Both the position numbers and the translations under genes were made by a program. 64,000 bases of DNA from Hirudo medicinalis (lineage: Eukaryota; Annelida; Clitellata; Hirudinida; Hirudinidae), in assembly GCA_011800805.1 (NCBI GenBank), contig MPNW01000102.1:436440-500439 (forward strand). The letters run 5' to 3'. The stretch's first letter is position 1, and the number at the start of each line of letters is the position of its first letter. The notes below the pieces were generated by a model. It was not told the DNA's origin and did not search any database. It saw only the letters and a list, made by a program, of their open reading frames with translations. This document shows, piece after piece, positions 48,426 to 60,300 of the stretch.

Positions 48426-49228
48426 CGATGATATTTTGTCAAAAGTTTTGGTTAGCAAGACTTTATATCCTCTGCTGTTAAACAAAGCACGCGCAGCTTT
48501 TAATTAAGAAGCATCCTAAAGTCCAAAGTAGTGCCATAACAAAAGCAAGCTTTTAAACCGTCAGTTGACTTTATACCATTGGTATTAACCAATTATTTCC
48601 TTACTAACAATCTATTATGCACAACCGCAAGTGAAATGCGATTTAATCATGGTAACATTTAATTTAATTAGTGTTTACATTTTTGAAAAGTATGCAACCA
48701 TTCCCTAAATAAATAAAGAAAAAACACGAAGTTTAAAAAAAAAGAAATGAAGAACGTTTGACGCAATGAATCCTGATGGATCTCCCTAATTTCAAGATGT
48801 TAATTAACATTGTTATTCAAACAAGTTAACACAATACAGAAGGGCGTCATTCCAATGGAATGTTTTGAAATGTTAGAAAATATTTTCATTGTTGCATGGA
48901 AGTGTGATTGCTTCTTTTTATTATCAATTATTTATTCACAATAGAGATCTCAGATTCCTCACATTTCAGGGTCATTTTAAATAGCTCATTATTCACTGAG
49001 CTGTTATGTCCTTTATAAATATTTGTAATACTAATTAAGCACTTCACCAGTTTCTCATCACAGAAGACACGATCATCATAAAATTACACGAGGTACACGA
49101 AGGAAACTCCGCTTATTAGCCTAACATCAGTTTGATGTGAAGGCGAATTGGAAGTAACAAAATAAAAGCCAGTTCACAATGGTTCATGATTTATAGATAA
49201 CAATAAGAAAATAAAATAAATTATTTAA
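48426..49228. other. Intergenic, upstream of HAAO
   Basis: AT-rich; presumably includes the HAAO promoter. No gene, RNA or clear repeat was recognised. Confidence 0.5.
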
Positions 49229-49624
49229 TCTATCTATAATATAAAACAGGAAGTGCATTTGTATGTTGTCTGTCTCAAGAACTCCTCTCTCTTACGGTTA
49301 ACGGTAGCGACTTGAAATTTGCACACGTCATTCTATGCCATTCGTAGGTCAAATTGCTATTTTAAATTTTAAACTTTCAAGTTTTCCAACTTTCGCCTTT
49401 TCATAAATCGCATAGGAGCTTTAATCTCGAGAGCTATTGAATGCAAGGAGCATTGTGCTGCCGGACGGCCTAATGTTTGGGACCTCGACTCTAGCGATGT
49501 GTTCAGCACGTGTTCGAATCCGGTTGCGGGATCACTGTCTAATCACCAAGTTCTTTGAGGGCGAGTAGCAGGCTGAATTTATGTATGTATTATATAACTG
49601 GCAAAGCCGGTTTAAAAAAGCTAG
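49229..49624 (+). mobile_element. Short non-autonomous Helitron
   Basis: Starts TCTATCTATAATATAAAAC after an A and ends GGTTTAAAAAAGCTAG before a T, that is 5'-TC..CTAG-3' inserted at an A/T site. Before the end lies the short hairpin CTGGCAAAGCCGG, and near the start GACTTGAAATTTGCACACG resembles the conserved Helitron 5' region. At 396 bp it codes for nothing. The centre (about 49450-49535) has a tRNA-like GTGTTCGAATCCGG box B, suggesting a captured or nested tRNA-derived piece. Confidence 0.8.
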
Positions 49625-50069
49625 TTTTTTTTTTTTATAAATCTTTTATCACTATTCTGATGATTCCCTGTCGGTACGCACCGTGGTAGGAGTTTCTAGT
49701 TTCTTCACCGAGGCATTGGCCATTTGGCGCTCGGGAATAGAACGGGTGACAAAAATAGCGCGTTAACGAAGATTAATCTGCAATCCTAATAAAAATCCTT
49801 TGCTATTTTGGTATGTGCTCTTAGGTATTTTGTTACAGGGTTTTCGCTATTTTCTCTTGGGGTTAAAGCAGGTACTTCATAAGGGTTGCGATTGGCCCGC
49901 CCCGATATTCATCCAAAGACTTCCTAAGTTTCAGCAGTTAGCAAGGGCCTATTGTGTAACTCCTCTCCCGGACGTAAGATATGATGTGCGGACGAATTCC
50001 AATCAGGCTTGTGGGATCTAGGTGGCGGATTTCATTGGCACCTGATGAAGTCAAGGATGGGTTCCTGCG

Positions 50070-50535
50070 ATGTGTCAGCAGCTGAGCAAAGCTTTAGCAC
50101 ATTATAGAGCAAAACCAGAAATTGACAAAGATTTATGTTCATTGGAATGGTGGCGGAAATTTACGCCATCACACGGCCTTGTTGCCAAGCTAGCCTTCAA
50201 ATATTTAGCTTCTCTAGCTACGACTGTGCCATGTGAACGGTTATTTTCATTTTATGGACATGTTGTGAATAAGAAACGTCTGCAGACAACATCAACAAAC
50301 TCGTTTGCCTCAGCAACTAGCTAAATGTGAATTAATGAACCACAAAAAACTATTTCTAAGCTACTATTGTGAGCATCGTTTCATGAATAAAAGTGATTTT
50401 TGTATAAAAACGAATTATATTGGGAAATTATTTGAAAAATAAGATGGTGCGATTAATTACTCGTAAATCTAAGATTAAAAAAATTGATCTCGCGATTAAT
50501 CGAGATTAAAAATATTAATCGATCTGCAACCCTAA
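50070..50535 (+). pseudogene. hAT transposase C-terminal remnant with element end
   Basis: Frame 50070-50324 reads a hAT dimerisation domain: LEWWRKFTPSHGLVAKLAFK, then VPCERLFSFYGHVVNKKR, the classic [PS]xERxFS region. From about 50440 the sequence turns into ATTAATCGAGATTAAAAATA-type palindromic AT repeats ending ATCTGCAACCCTAA, typical of hAT ends. The upstream transposase domains are absent. A second ATTAATCTGCAATCCTAA end at about 49775-49793 has the same orientation, so it belongs to another broken copy. Confidence 0.8.
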
Positions 50536-51602
50536 TTTTTATCAAAAATAGTTAAAGCCCTAAACCGATATAGTGAAGACCTATGATCAACATGTTCACA
50601 GAAGCGCGGAAAGGAAGTACTCAGCAAATACAAATTCGTCCATGTGGGACGAATCGCGGGTTCCGTTTCTTGGGTCCTGCTCGGGGTGCCCAGCCGAATC
50701 CCAGCTTCAGTAATTACGGGTTTCCCAGCATTATATATATTTATTATTATAAATCTATAATTGGTTCCTTTTGCTTAAAAATCAATTTAATTATTGTAAA
50801 ACTTTAAAAAATTGGTACTATTTTTTGTATAGTATAGAAATTAACAATTTCTGAATCATCTTTTTTTTACATTAAAAGGGCTTTGGCACAACTAATGACA
50901 TTACCTCGCTATGTTGATGGGTACATTTGTTATAGTTGCCGCCGTTCCCTTTTTTTTCGGATCCATATTTTGGGAACTTATTTGTCGACTAATTAAGTAC
51001 AGAATTAAACCTTGTTTGGCTATACCTATAGAATTAAGAAAGTAAGTGAGATTAATATATGGTTATTTTAGGTCCAGTCAATTCTTTCTGTCGCCATTTT
51101 TTTTGGAAATGTTTCGGAAAAGTGCTCGCTCCATTTGACTTGAATTTGTGGTATTTTGATTTCATTGCTAAAAAATATAAAAACGTTTGTTGTTGATCGA
51201 TTGAAGCTTAAATTCTTTGCTTTTTTTTTGCTCCTGGATTACAAATTCCTGAGGTACATAATTTGAATGCTTTCGTACATGTATTCGTTACATTATTTTA
51301 TTTTCTACATTAGGAGACACGAGTCTCATCTTCTCATGAGTAATCTGCTAATGTTTTAATTAATTTAAAACTTTGAAGTTGATGGTTTTTTTCTGTTCTT
51401 GTGATAATAGGTATCTCCCATAGCTGCTTAGCCTATGTAACGGCTTCTGCTGTCGTAATTTCGCATGATAATTGTTTTTCAATTAGTCTTTACTGGAATT
51501 TTGATGATAAATTCTTCATTTATTTGTCATACTTTGTGAATGTTTCTGTCAATAATTTGCCTATATTGGACTGAACATCACTAGTTTTTTGTTATAGAAA
51601 TC

Positions 51603-52649
51603 ATGGATGAGCAGTATGAGAAAGTTTGTGCCCTTTTAACTGATACCATCATGCTGATGTGTAAAAATGGAATTCAGTTCAGAAATGAGCTTAAAGTGCA
51701 GGGCCTCATAGGCCTTACAGTTGACAAGCATGTTTTTATTATCCAAATAAATGAAGTTGTGAAGGCCGAGGAGAAAATCCAAAAGAAGCCACATGTAACT
51801 TCCGAACCTTGCTTCAGAGGAGTTAACTTCATAGATAATGATTCAACTCAAGAGAATGTTGCCACTGATTACTGCAATCCTACGTTCAGTTGTGGGAAAC
51901 CTCAGAACTCTGATCTGGATATGGACACCAAACAACCAATTGAATTGAGCAAAAAGATGAAAAAGGACTTTGTTGAAGAGGATGTGACCATCCCTGTAGT
52001 TTCCAAACAGGTTTTTCCTGAGGATCAGATGGTTATGAAAGAGATGGATATTCTGCAAAGTGCTCATCTGGCCTTCGGAAGTCACTCAATGTTCAGTGAC
52101 CCCAGTGAACAGAATTCCCCTATAAACCTTCATGTTGGTAGCAGACTTCAAGTTGTTGAGAGCAAAGAACCTATCAGGGAACCACCGGACATAAAACCAC
52201 TGACTGGAGATATCGAGGAATGGATTGCTAATAATGGGATGCCTCCTGATCATATTTCAAATGTATTTATCCATTTTTCAATGTTTCAATTATTAAATGA
52301 CTGAGATATTTTTAATATTATCAAAAATATTTGATTTCCACAGGGGAGAAAACCATACAACAGAAATCATGAAATGAGAAGATCGGATGCGTTGAACTTA
52401 AAAACCAGCAGCAGATCTTTTGATGCCAATGCTTCTTGCAACTCATTTTTCCCACCCACAACAGTCAGGTTCAATGACAAGAAACGTTCTGCATGTGATG
52501 ACTATGATTACGATGAGTGCGAAGTTTCTAAATTTTCTTGCAATTTATGCCCAGCTGCCTACAAACATTATTGCAACCTTCTGACCCATGAGGTGAAAGT
52601 TCATGGTAGGCAGAAGAAAAAAGGAGGCAGAAGGAAGAAGCTTCTATGA
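51603..52649 (+). CDS. C2H2 zinc-finger protein of unknown function
   Basis: Two exons, 51603-52262 and 52344-52649, join in phase to about 321 residues. The N-terminal block (VCALLTDTIMLMCKNGIQF, LKVQGLIGLTVDKHVFIIQI) looks like a compact globular domain I do not recognise. The middle is acidic and probably disordered, with DIEEWIANNGMPPDHISN near the exon end. The C-terminus carries one C2H2 finger (FSCNLCPAAYKHYCNLLTHE; C-x2-C-x12-H-x5-H) followed by a strongly basic tail (GRQKKKGGRRKKLL) that can serve as a nuclear signal. Likely a nuclear DNA- or RNA-binding protein; the target is unknown. Confidence 0.8.
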
Positions 52650-54315
52650 AATTATTTCTCTTTACCTTTGTTATTGTGGCATATTTCCTGGCAGTGCTGC
52701 TGTCTGCTGAATTGTTGTATTTCCTCGAGCAGGTTCTTTCGAGCGACGGATCTTGGATTTGCCGCTCGTTTTGGAACCGGTAGCTAATAACCATCAAACA
52801 TCTTGTTTGGACATGATTTTCAATCTAGTTTGTATAAGTTTGCAACTTTTTGCTGGCAGAGGAGTCTTTCCATGTAAATATTTTTGTTGCGTTAATTTGA
52901 GTCCTTTTTATTTGCTTCTGTCGTTGACAATGAATATGGATTCATATTTACTTTGTATTGCTGAGTTTCAGTTGCAAAGTTATTTTTTAGAGGAGGTATG
53001 CAACCAGCAGAGACTTGTATAAGTTTTTCAGTGTATCCTTCGACGGGGCAGCCACTTCTTATCATCAAGTTATCACTTAAAGACTACAGGATTTATTGTC
53101 AAATCTCTTGGAAAACATTTTTGCTGCTTGGAATTTTTTGTTCTGAAGTACTTGGTTAATGTCATTTTTTTTGTGTTTTTGCATTTTCGTAAATTCAACA
53201 TTTGAAAAATAGCTTGGTTGACTGAGATTCTGGTATCTCAATTATGAGTTAGTGCAGTTGATCCATTTTTAAGTGTTTGTTGGGGACCTACGACATGTTC
53301 TTGGTTGAAAATGATCATTTATGTCTTGGTTGGACAAATTCTTCAGTCTTGGTTTAAGGAAAGAAATCAATTGAAGCAATCTCGTCTCGAGAGTTAGAAG
53401 TGGTTTCTGCAATGGGTGAATGTATATCAAAATGTTGTATGGGCGGCTGTATTTCGGGGTGAGGTACGTTAAGAAAGATTGTGATAGCTAAGTAATAGTC
53501 GTTCCAGCATCGACATTAATGCGAACTAACTTCGGGAGCCTCCCACGTCGATTGACCGAATGCCATAGGAACCATCGAAAAATCTATGAAAGCAGGCAGA
53601 AGGATGCACGAGCTTGCTGATGTGGAGTGGACATGCGAAGCACTCTGATGCGGATAAAACGCCAGTTCATTGTGACCAGTTCATGATTAAAAACCTTAAT
53701 TTAGATGTAATTAGACTTAGTAGAATGCCTCAAAGCATTTGTCGAATGTTCTCCAAATTATTGATACATTCGAAATGGATACTGAATTATTTTGTCGTCT
53801 AAAGGCAAGGAGGATAGCGCTAGACCAATGGGAAGGTGGGTTGGATTGTTTTATCGTTAACATTTTATTACGCTCTTGAACTAACTGTCCCGAGTGTGAA
53901 CATTCTACATCGAAGACAAAACAATCGTGGAAGCGTTAGAGCAATCGTCACTTTGTCGCCTGGCGTTTAAGGGAATGAGCGGAGGCAATATGATCGAGAA
54001 CAATTATAAAGCAATCTTTCTCGTTACCTGTCACCGCTTTAAATTAGAGTCGCACGCAGCGAGACTCGACGGAGCGGAGAGATGTCGAGAAGAGTGCGTT
54101 CGTCGGGCTGCACAACGTGAGTAATAAGTACATTTCAAAATAACTTCTCAACTGCACACCTCATTCGTACAACTAGGTACGTTTCTCCTCGACTGTGGCT
54201 ATTTTAATGTGGTTTCATGTGCATCTGCTGGTGATTTAGGAGTATCTTAAGATAAGGAAATAATTCGTCTCTTACGCGCTGTAGTTTGTAACCGGTATAT
54301 CTTTCGACTGAAACC
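52650..54315. other. Intergenic / possible 5' region of the MTUS-like gene
   Basis: Begins with the 3' UTR of the zinc-finger gene. No conserved coding content was recognised; a 65-codon open frame at 53927-54124 has no support. Confidence 0.5.
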
Positions 54316-57300
54316 ATGGGAGGATGCCAGGGGAAACCTTCGCCATCCAAGGCCGCAACAAGTAAATTAAATTTATACGAAAGAATTAAATTTCTTAAAA
54401 TCCCATCTGATTATAAGAACTGCGTGCGAGTCATGGTGAGTCATATCGCGCGCCAAAATACAATCTCAGGCAGAATTTTCCACCAGGGTACGAAGTTCAG
54501 CAGAAGAGGATAAAGCGAGTTTCGAGGAGAGTTGCACGTACGTTGACCCGACTTGTAGTGGTCGATGTTTTCCAACGCTACCTGTAGCCGCTAGAGAGCT
54601 ATGCGATGTAGCATGAAGCCTTTGTTAAATGTTATTACTTTTCCTTAGCTAACAGATTATTATTAAATGCTTGAGTTATGTTCAACTTAAACACCTGTCG
54701 CGGGTTAGTCGTGGCATGCTTAGGCAATCAATTGCAGGTAATATTAACACAAAGGCCATCGGGTGTGTCTGTTTTATGATGTCCGTACATTCTAGCTTTA
54801 AATAGATATTCGTTTGTAAATTCAGAAATCGCATGAATCCACATGAATTGTGCAAATGAAGCTCCTATTCATGCCTTTTGTTAGCCTTTTTGTTAAACAA
54901 TTTCAAGACTTCAGGAGATGGTAATGATGGGTATCTGGCTGTAGGCTGACAACACTTTTACAGCTATTGATTTTTTGCATGATGGGCTGGCGCAAGTGAC
55001 TTGTATGGCTACTTACTCATAAGGCTATTGTTGTTTTAACAGAATTTCAGACATTTTTTTATGAATTTATAAAAGTAGAATTTAACTAACAATAAATATT
55101 CATTTATAATCTTCTCCTTCAAAAACAACCCAGCTTGATTAGTTCCAGAACAAGTTATTTTTATGGAATGCCTATCAAAGATTCAATTTGAAATTTGATT
55201 CTCAATTTTAACTTAATTATTGTAGAATCCACCCAACACAGAGTGAAGACATCTAGCACAACAACTTCATCTGCTCCTGGCCATCTCAAACGGCCACACA
55301 AATCCACTGAACACAAAAGTAAACAACAGATTATTGATGATCTCAGCAGAGAACTCGACCAACAGAAGCTTGCCTGTGAAGCTCAGGCCAAGGATATTCA
55401 ACACTCTCAAGCTAGGCTGCAAGAGAGCAGTGTAGGATTTGAAGCCATGGTCGTCCTCTTCAAGTACGTCACAGAAAATGTGAGGCTGTCTTGTTTTGTA
55501 TTTTGAATGATCATTCATTTGAGCCATCATTAATATATGTAGCCAGTAATTAAACCATCAAAAACTTTTTTATTTATGCAAAATGGGCTTACAAAATGAT
55601 AGGACACCATGGAAACAGTAACCAGATGTAATAACAGCTTCAATTAAAAAACCCATAAAATTTGAGTTAGAGAACAATGTTATACAACTTCTCACAAATC
55701 AATAATGTTGTGCATGATTGAGGTTTGTACCCATAAGTACCATAAGCATGCATAAAAATCCAAGTATCAGAGATATTCAGGGAAGCACATATTTAGAGTA
55801 TTTTCATTAGAAAAATATTCTCTAGTAAAATGATACCCCTACATATGCCTGTTCATTTTGGTTTAAAACTGGTTTAACTCTGCATAATCATCTAATCAAA
55901 TTTAAAAAATAAATTACTTTTAGTGAAATGTGGTTGAATATTATTGTTTGGTTGTCATAGCTTGATGGCCTAAGATGTCCAGAATTGAAAAGGCGTCTGG
56001 CAGAATTGGCAGAACAACTGAACGCTGCTCAACAGCAACTTGGTGACAATTTAATGTTCTTTAAGCAATGCACACCCTTCCAATGCATTAGTTTATTAAA
56101 ATGCAGTTTATTATTGTGATTATTAAATCACACTAAATAACAATAAGTTTGTTACTTTATTCCAGAATGATAATATTGATTTTAGAAGCATTGCTTCAAA
56201 GGTTTGTCCTTCAAAAACGAATAAATTGATTTCATAAGATGGTGCGGCAAGGTTACAAAATGCTCTCGAAATGAACATGCGAAAGATGAAAGAGCAACAC
56301 CAAAAAGACATTTCCAATTTGAAATCATCTCATGAAGAGGCCATTAATGAGCTCAAATTGAAGCTGCAGAAAGAAGCAGATCGGGAAATGCAAGCCAGTA
56401 ATTTGAATTTCATTTGCATTTAATTGTGAGACTCGTTTGTGCTTGTTTTGAAATAGTCCAATGGTGCTCTCAGCTTTTGAATTGGCTTGACATATTTTCT
56501 TGTTGTCTCATGCAGCTGAAACTGAACACAAACAACAACTTGAGCACATGCAACAACAGGCTCAAAACTTGGTAAGAGGTCTCAGCTCTTTTCAACATGT
56601 AAGCATGCATTTTAATGAAACATACATATTTAAATAATAAATATACATATCTCAAATTAATGTAACCATTGACTTACTATGTTTGCATGTTATAACTTGC
56701 AACATTACTACTTACAATTATACTAATAAGTTGTTCTGATTATTTCGTTGTTCTCTTAAAAAATAAATAGTAATTTTTATTTTTTTTTAGCTAACGTTAT
56801 TTAGACGTTGTTTTCTTTTTTGCCAAAAGTTCTCGTGAATTATATTTAAATTTATTATATTTTTAACGCACGTCTCGATTGCTGAAGACTCGATCAATTA
56901 ATAGCATCTTCAAAGTAAATTGTTATTGTTTTATTGAAAGAATTGAAATCGTTCGATGAAAATGACAATCTAGAATTGTTCGCATTCATTCAGCTGTCAG
57001 ACATGAAAGTTCAGCACGACTCTGAAATAGCTTGCGTCACCCAGGAGTACGAAGTCAAACTCGACGGACTCAAAACAGAGTTCACCCATCAACTGGAAGG
57101 TACTTCTTAACCCATTGAAAATTTGCAGCAAATTTAACTCCATCTTTTTTCAAAAGAATCAATTGTTTTCAACAGATTTCAAAATATTTTGAACCTCTTG
57201 ATTTATTATTAAGAGTTATTTCTAATTACATGTTTTAAGATGGCACATTTTTGCAAAACAAATCTTTCATTATTTGTAATGAAATTTGTAAGCAAATTTT

Positions 57301-60300
57301 ATTTGTATTATAAATATGGTAATCTACTGTACTTAATTTTTAATAATAATAATAGTTAATTTGTAGTGTGCCATTTGCATAGCATCAGAGGCATCTTGTG
57401 TCTTTGTTGGTTTCATGTTGGTGTCCTGAAGAGGTGGGTCTTCAGGTGATTTTTGAAGAGCTCCTGGGATGGTTGAGCTTTTACGAGGGGGGCAATACAT
57501 TCCAGATAGCAGGAGAGGCATACGAGAAGCCTCTATTGACGAGGCATATTTTGTGAACTGGTTGGCCTGATGGAAGATGAACTGAGACGAGGTGCGTGAC
57601 GGCGGAGAATGAGGTGGTGGAGATAAGGTGGATTGGATGTTGCGAGAGTTTGATATGTCACGAGGGCGATTTTGAAGATGATGCGATTATGGATCGGTAT
57701 CCAGTGCAATTACTTCAGGCAGTCAGTGCTATTAAGGGTGGGATTACGAAGAACAAGTTCAGCAAGTTTGTTTTGTATGCATCACAAGGAATGGATCAAG
57801 CAGGCAGATGTACCTAGAGAAGGGAATTGCAGTAGTCCAGGTGAGAGAGAATGAGACTGTGTGCAAGGGCAGAAGTTGTGTCGATGGAGAAGAATGGATG
57901 GATATGCCAAATTGTCTAGATGAGATGATTGCTTGATTTGACGATGGAGGCGGAATGTTCTTTGAAGCTGANGGGCAGAAGTTGTGTCGATGGAGAAGAA
58001 TGGATGGATATGCCAAATTGTCTAGATGAGATGATTGCTTGATTTGACGATGGAGGCGGAATGTTCTTTGAAGCTGAGATGAGAATCAAAAGTAACACCA
58101 TGGAGTTTAAGAGTAGTAGAAGAAGGAAGCAGGGTGACATTTGTGGAGGATGGGGAGACAGAGATTTTAGGCAGGCAATCGTGCTGATGAACATGATTTT
58201 GGATTTCTGCAGATTCAGTTGAAGAAAGTTAATGAGATGCCAATCATTGATTGCATCTTTGCACTTCTGCAGATTTCTGAGTTGATCGGACATGCTATGG
58301 CTGGAGAGGATAGAGAAGAGACTTGTGTCATCTGCTTATTGATGGAATGATACTTTGAAGTCATGAATAATGTTGGACAAAGGTGAAGTGTAGGTTGTGA
58401 AAAGCAAAGGTTCCAGGACAAAGCCCTGAGGAACACCAGCAAGAAGTTCAACTGGAATGGATTATCGGTCACCAAGTTTCACATATTGGATTCTCTTAGA
58501 AAGATAAGGTATCCAAGAGAATACAAGGCCATCAATTCCAGTCAGACTTAAGTCTCTCTAGCGGTCTGGTGGTTGATAGTGTCAAATGCTGCTGAGAGGT
58601 CAAGACCAACCATGATGGTGCAATTACCTTTGCCACCAAAAATAGACTGGGTCTGTAGGCAGATTGAAAAGAAGAGAAGTTAGAGGATGCAGTAATATGG
58701 GGGCAAATTATGGACAGAATGACTCTTTTGAGCAGTTTTGACATGGTAGAAAGATTGGAGATAGGTCTGTAATTGGCAGGAAAGCTTGGGTCAAGACTTG
58801 GCTTTTTAAGAAGGGGGAGAACTGGGGCCCTTTTGAACATAGAGTGAGTATGCCAGTGCTGAAAGAAATTAACCTTTTAACCAGATAAAGTATTTAAAAG
58901 TTGGTTAACAATTCTTTTTGGATAACTTTTGTACTTATAATTAGATGGTAATTTATGCAAATTTATTGAAAAGATAATTGGCTTATAAACATCCCTTTTC
59001 CCTCACAGAAAATTTACTATACATAAGTTTCACAATGCATTCTTATCGCATGTTGTCGAAACTACATTCGGAGATAATGGAATATTTGCATTAATTGTTT
59101 TATCTCCAAAGCGTTGCATAGCCTAACTTTGGCCTGTGTGATTTGATGGTGATCATTTAAAGTTAAGAACATAAATAACATAAGCATCAACTTGTATGGC
59201 AGGCCAACAATAACTAAACATTAACATATACTTTAACTTGTACATTACTTATCTGACTAATTTTATTTTTGCTTATAAAACCCTTTTCTAGACCACATCA
59301 TCTTAAGGGTTAAACTTTGTAAGCAAATAACTATTTTCATTCATGACTTTTTTAATAAAATTTTATTTTATATTTACCAATTACTTGTGGAATTTTATGA
59401 TATGCCTGGCATATTTTAAGATAACACAACCTTAAATGGTCTCACTATTCACTTACCAAAGGTGCTTAATTAATTATATTAATTTGAAGGAATAATGACT
59501 TTTTAATTGATAAATAATAATAAAAGTTAAATATTAAATCAATTTTTATTATGAATTGTTTGCACAAACTTATTCACCAATTCATGGAAATTTAAAAAAT
59601 GTCTCCAACAAATAATTTGATGTTTGGAACTTTCCGAAGCTTCATTTACAATTCGAAGCAAAAGGTTCTGTTTTCATGGAACTTGTGTTCGAATTCCAAA
59701 GTTTGCATTTGATTCCATTTACATTTCAATGTTACTTCCATTGGTACTTAAGTGAATTTATAGACCATGGATACTTTAATCATCTAATTTTAAATAAATC
59801 ATTTTAAAGCTCTCAAGAAATCTTATGAGGCAAGAATTAATAATGTTACAAAACACTATGAAGAAATAAAGGAACAACTCACAGTTAGTGATTTAAAATA
59901 TAATTTATTATTTGTTGCTTCATCACTTATTTAGGGATTAAGGGTTATTTAAATCTTAGAGAAATAAAGGATTATCTACTAGATATAGATTTATGCACCA
60001 AGTGATATTAGATTTGGAGACTTATTGGCATGAAATTTATAATCAATTTATTTAATTCTGACGAAATAGTGTATTTATCCTGTCTTTTTAGTGCCTCAAT
60101 GTATCCGAACCGGATGTGAAGGCACTTTTTAATCGATCTACCGTTTATATAGCGCCCCTACCCGAGGTCCTCCAGACTGGGTTGCGATCGTGACACATTA
60201 CCATCGTTGCTATTACCGTCGCAGTGATTAGATATTTTGCTCACTTCTGATCCCTTTATTTCTTGCTTACATTTCAATGTCTTTTTTAATATCATCTTAT

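Noticed and set aside
53927..54124. 65-codon frame upstream of the MTUS-like gene
   Set aside because: No homology and no splice continuity to 54316 or later exons.
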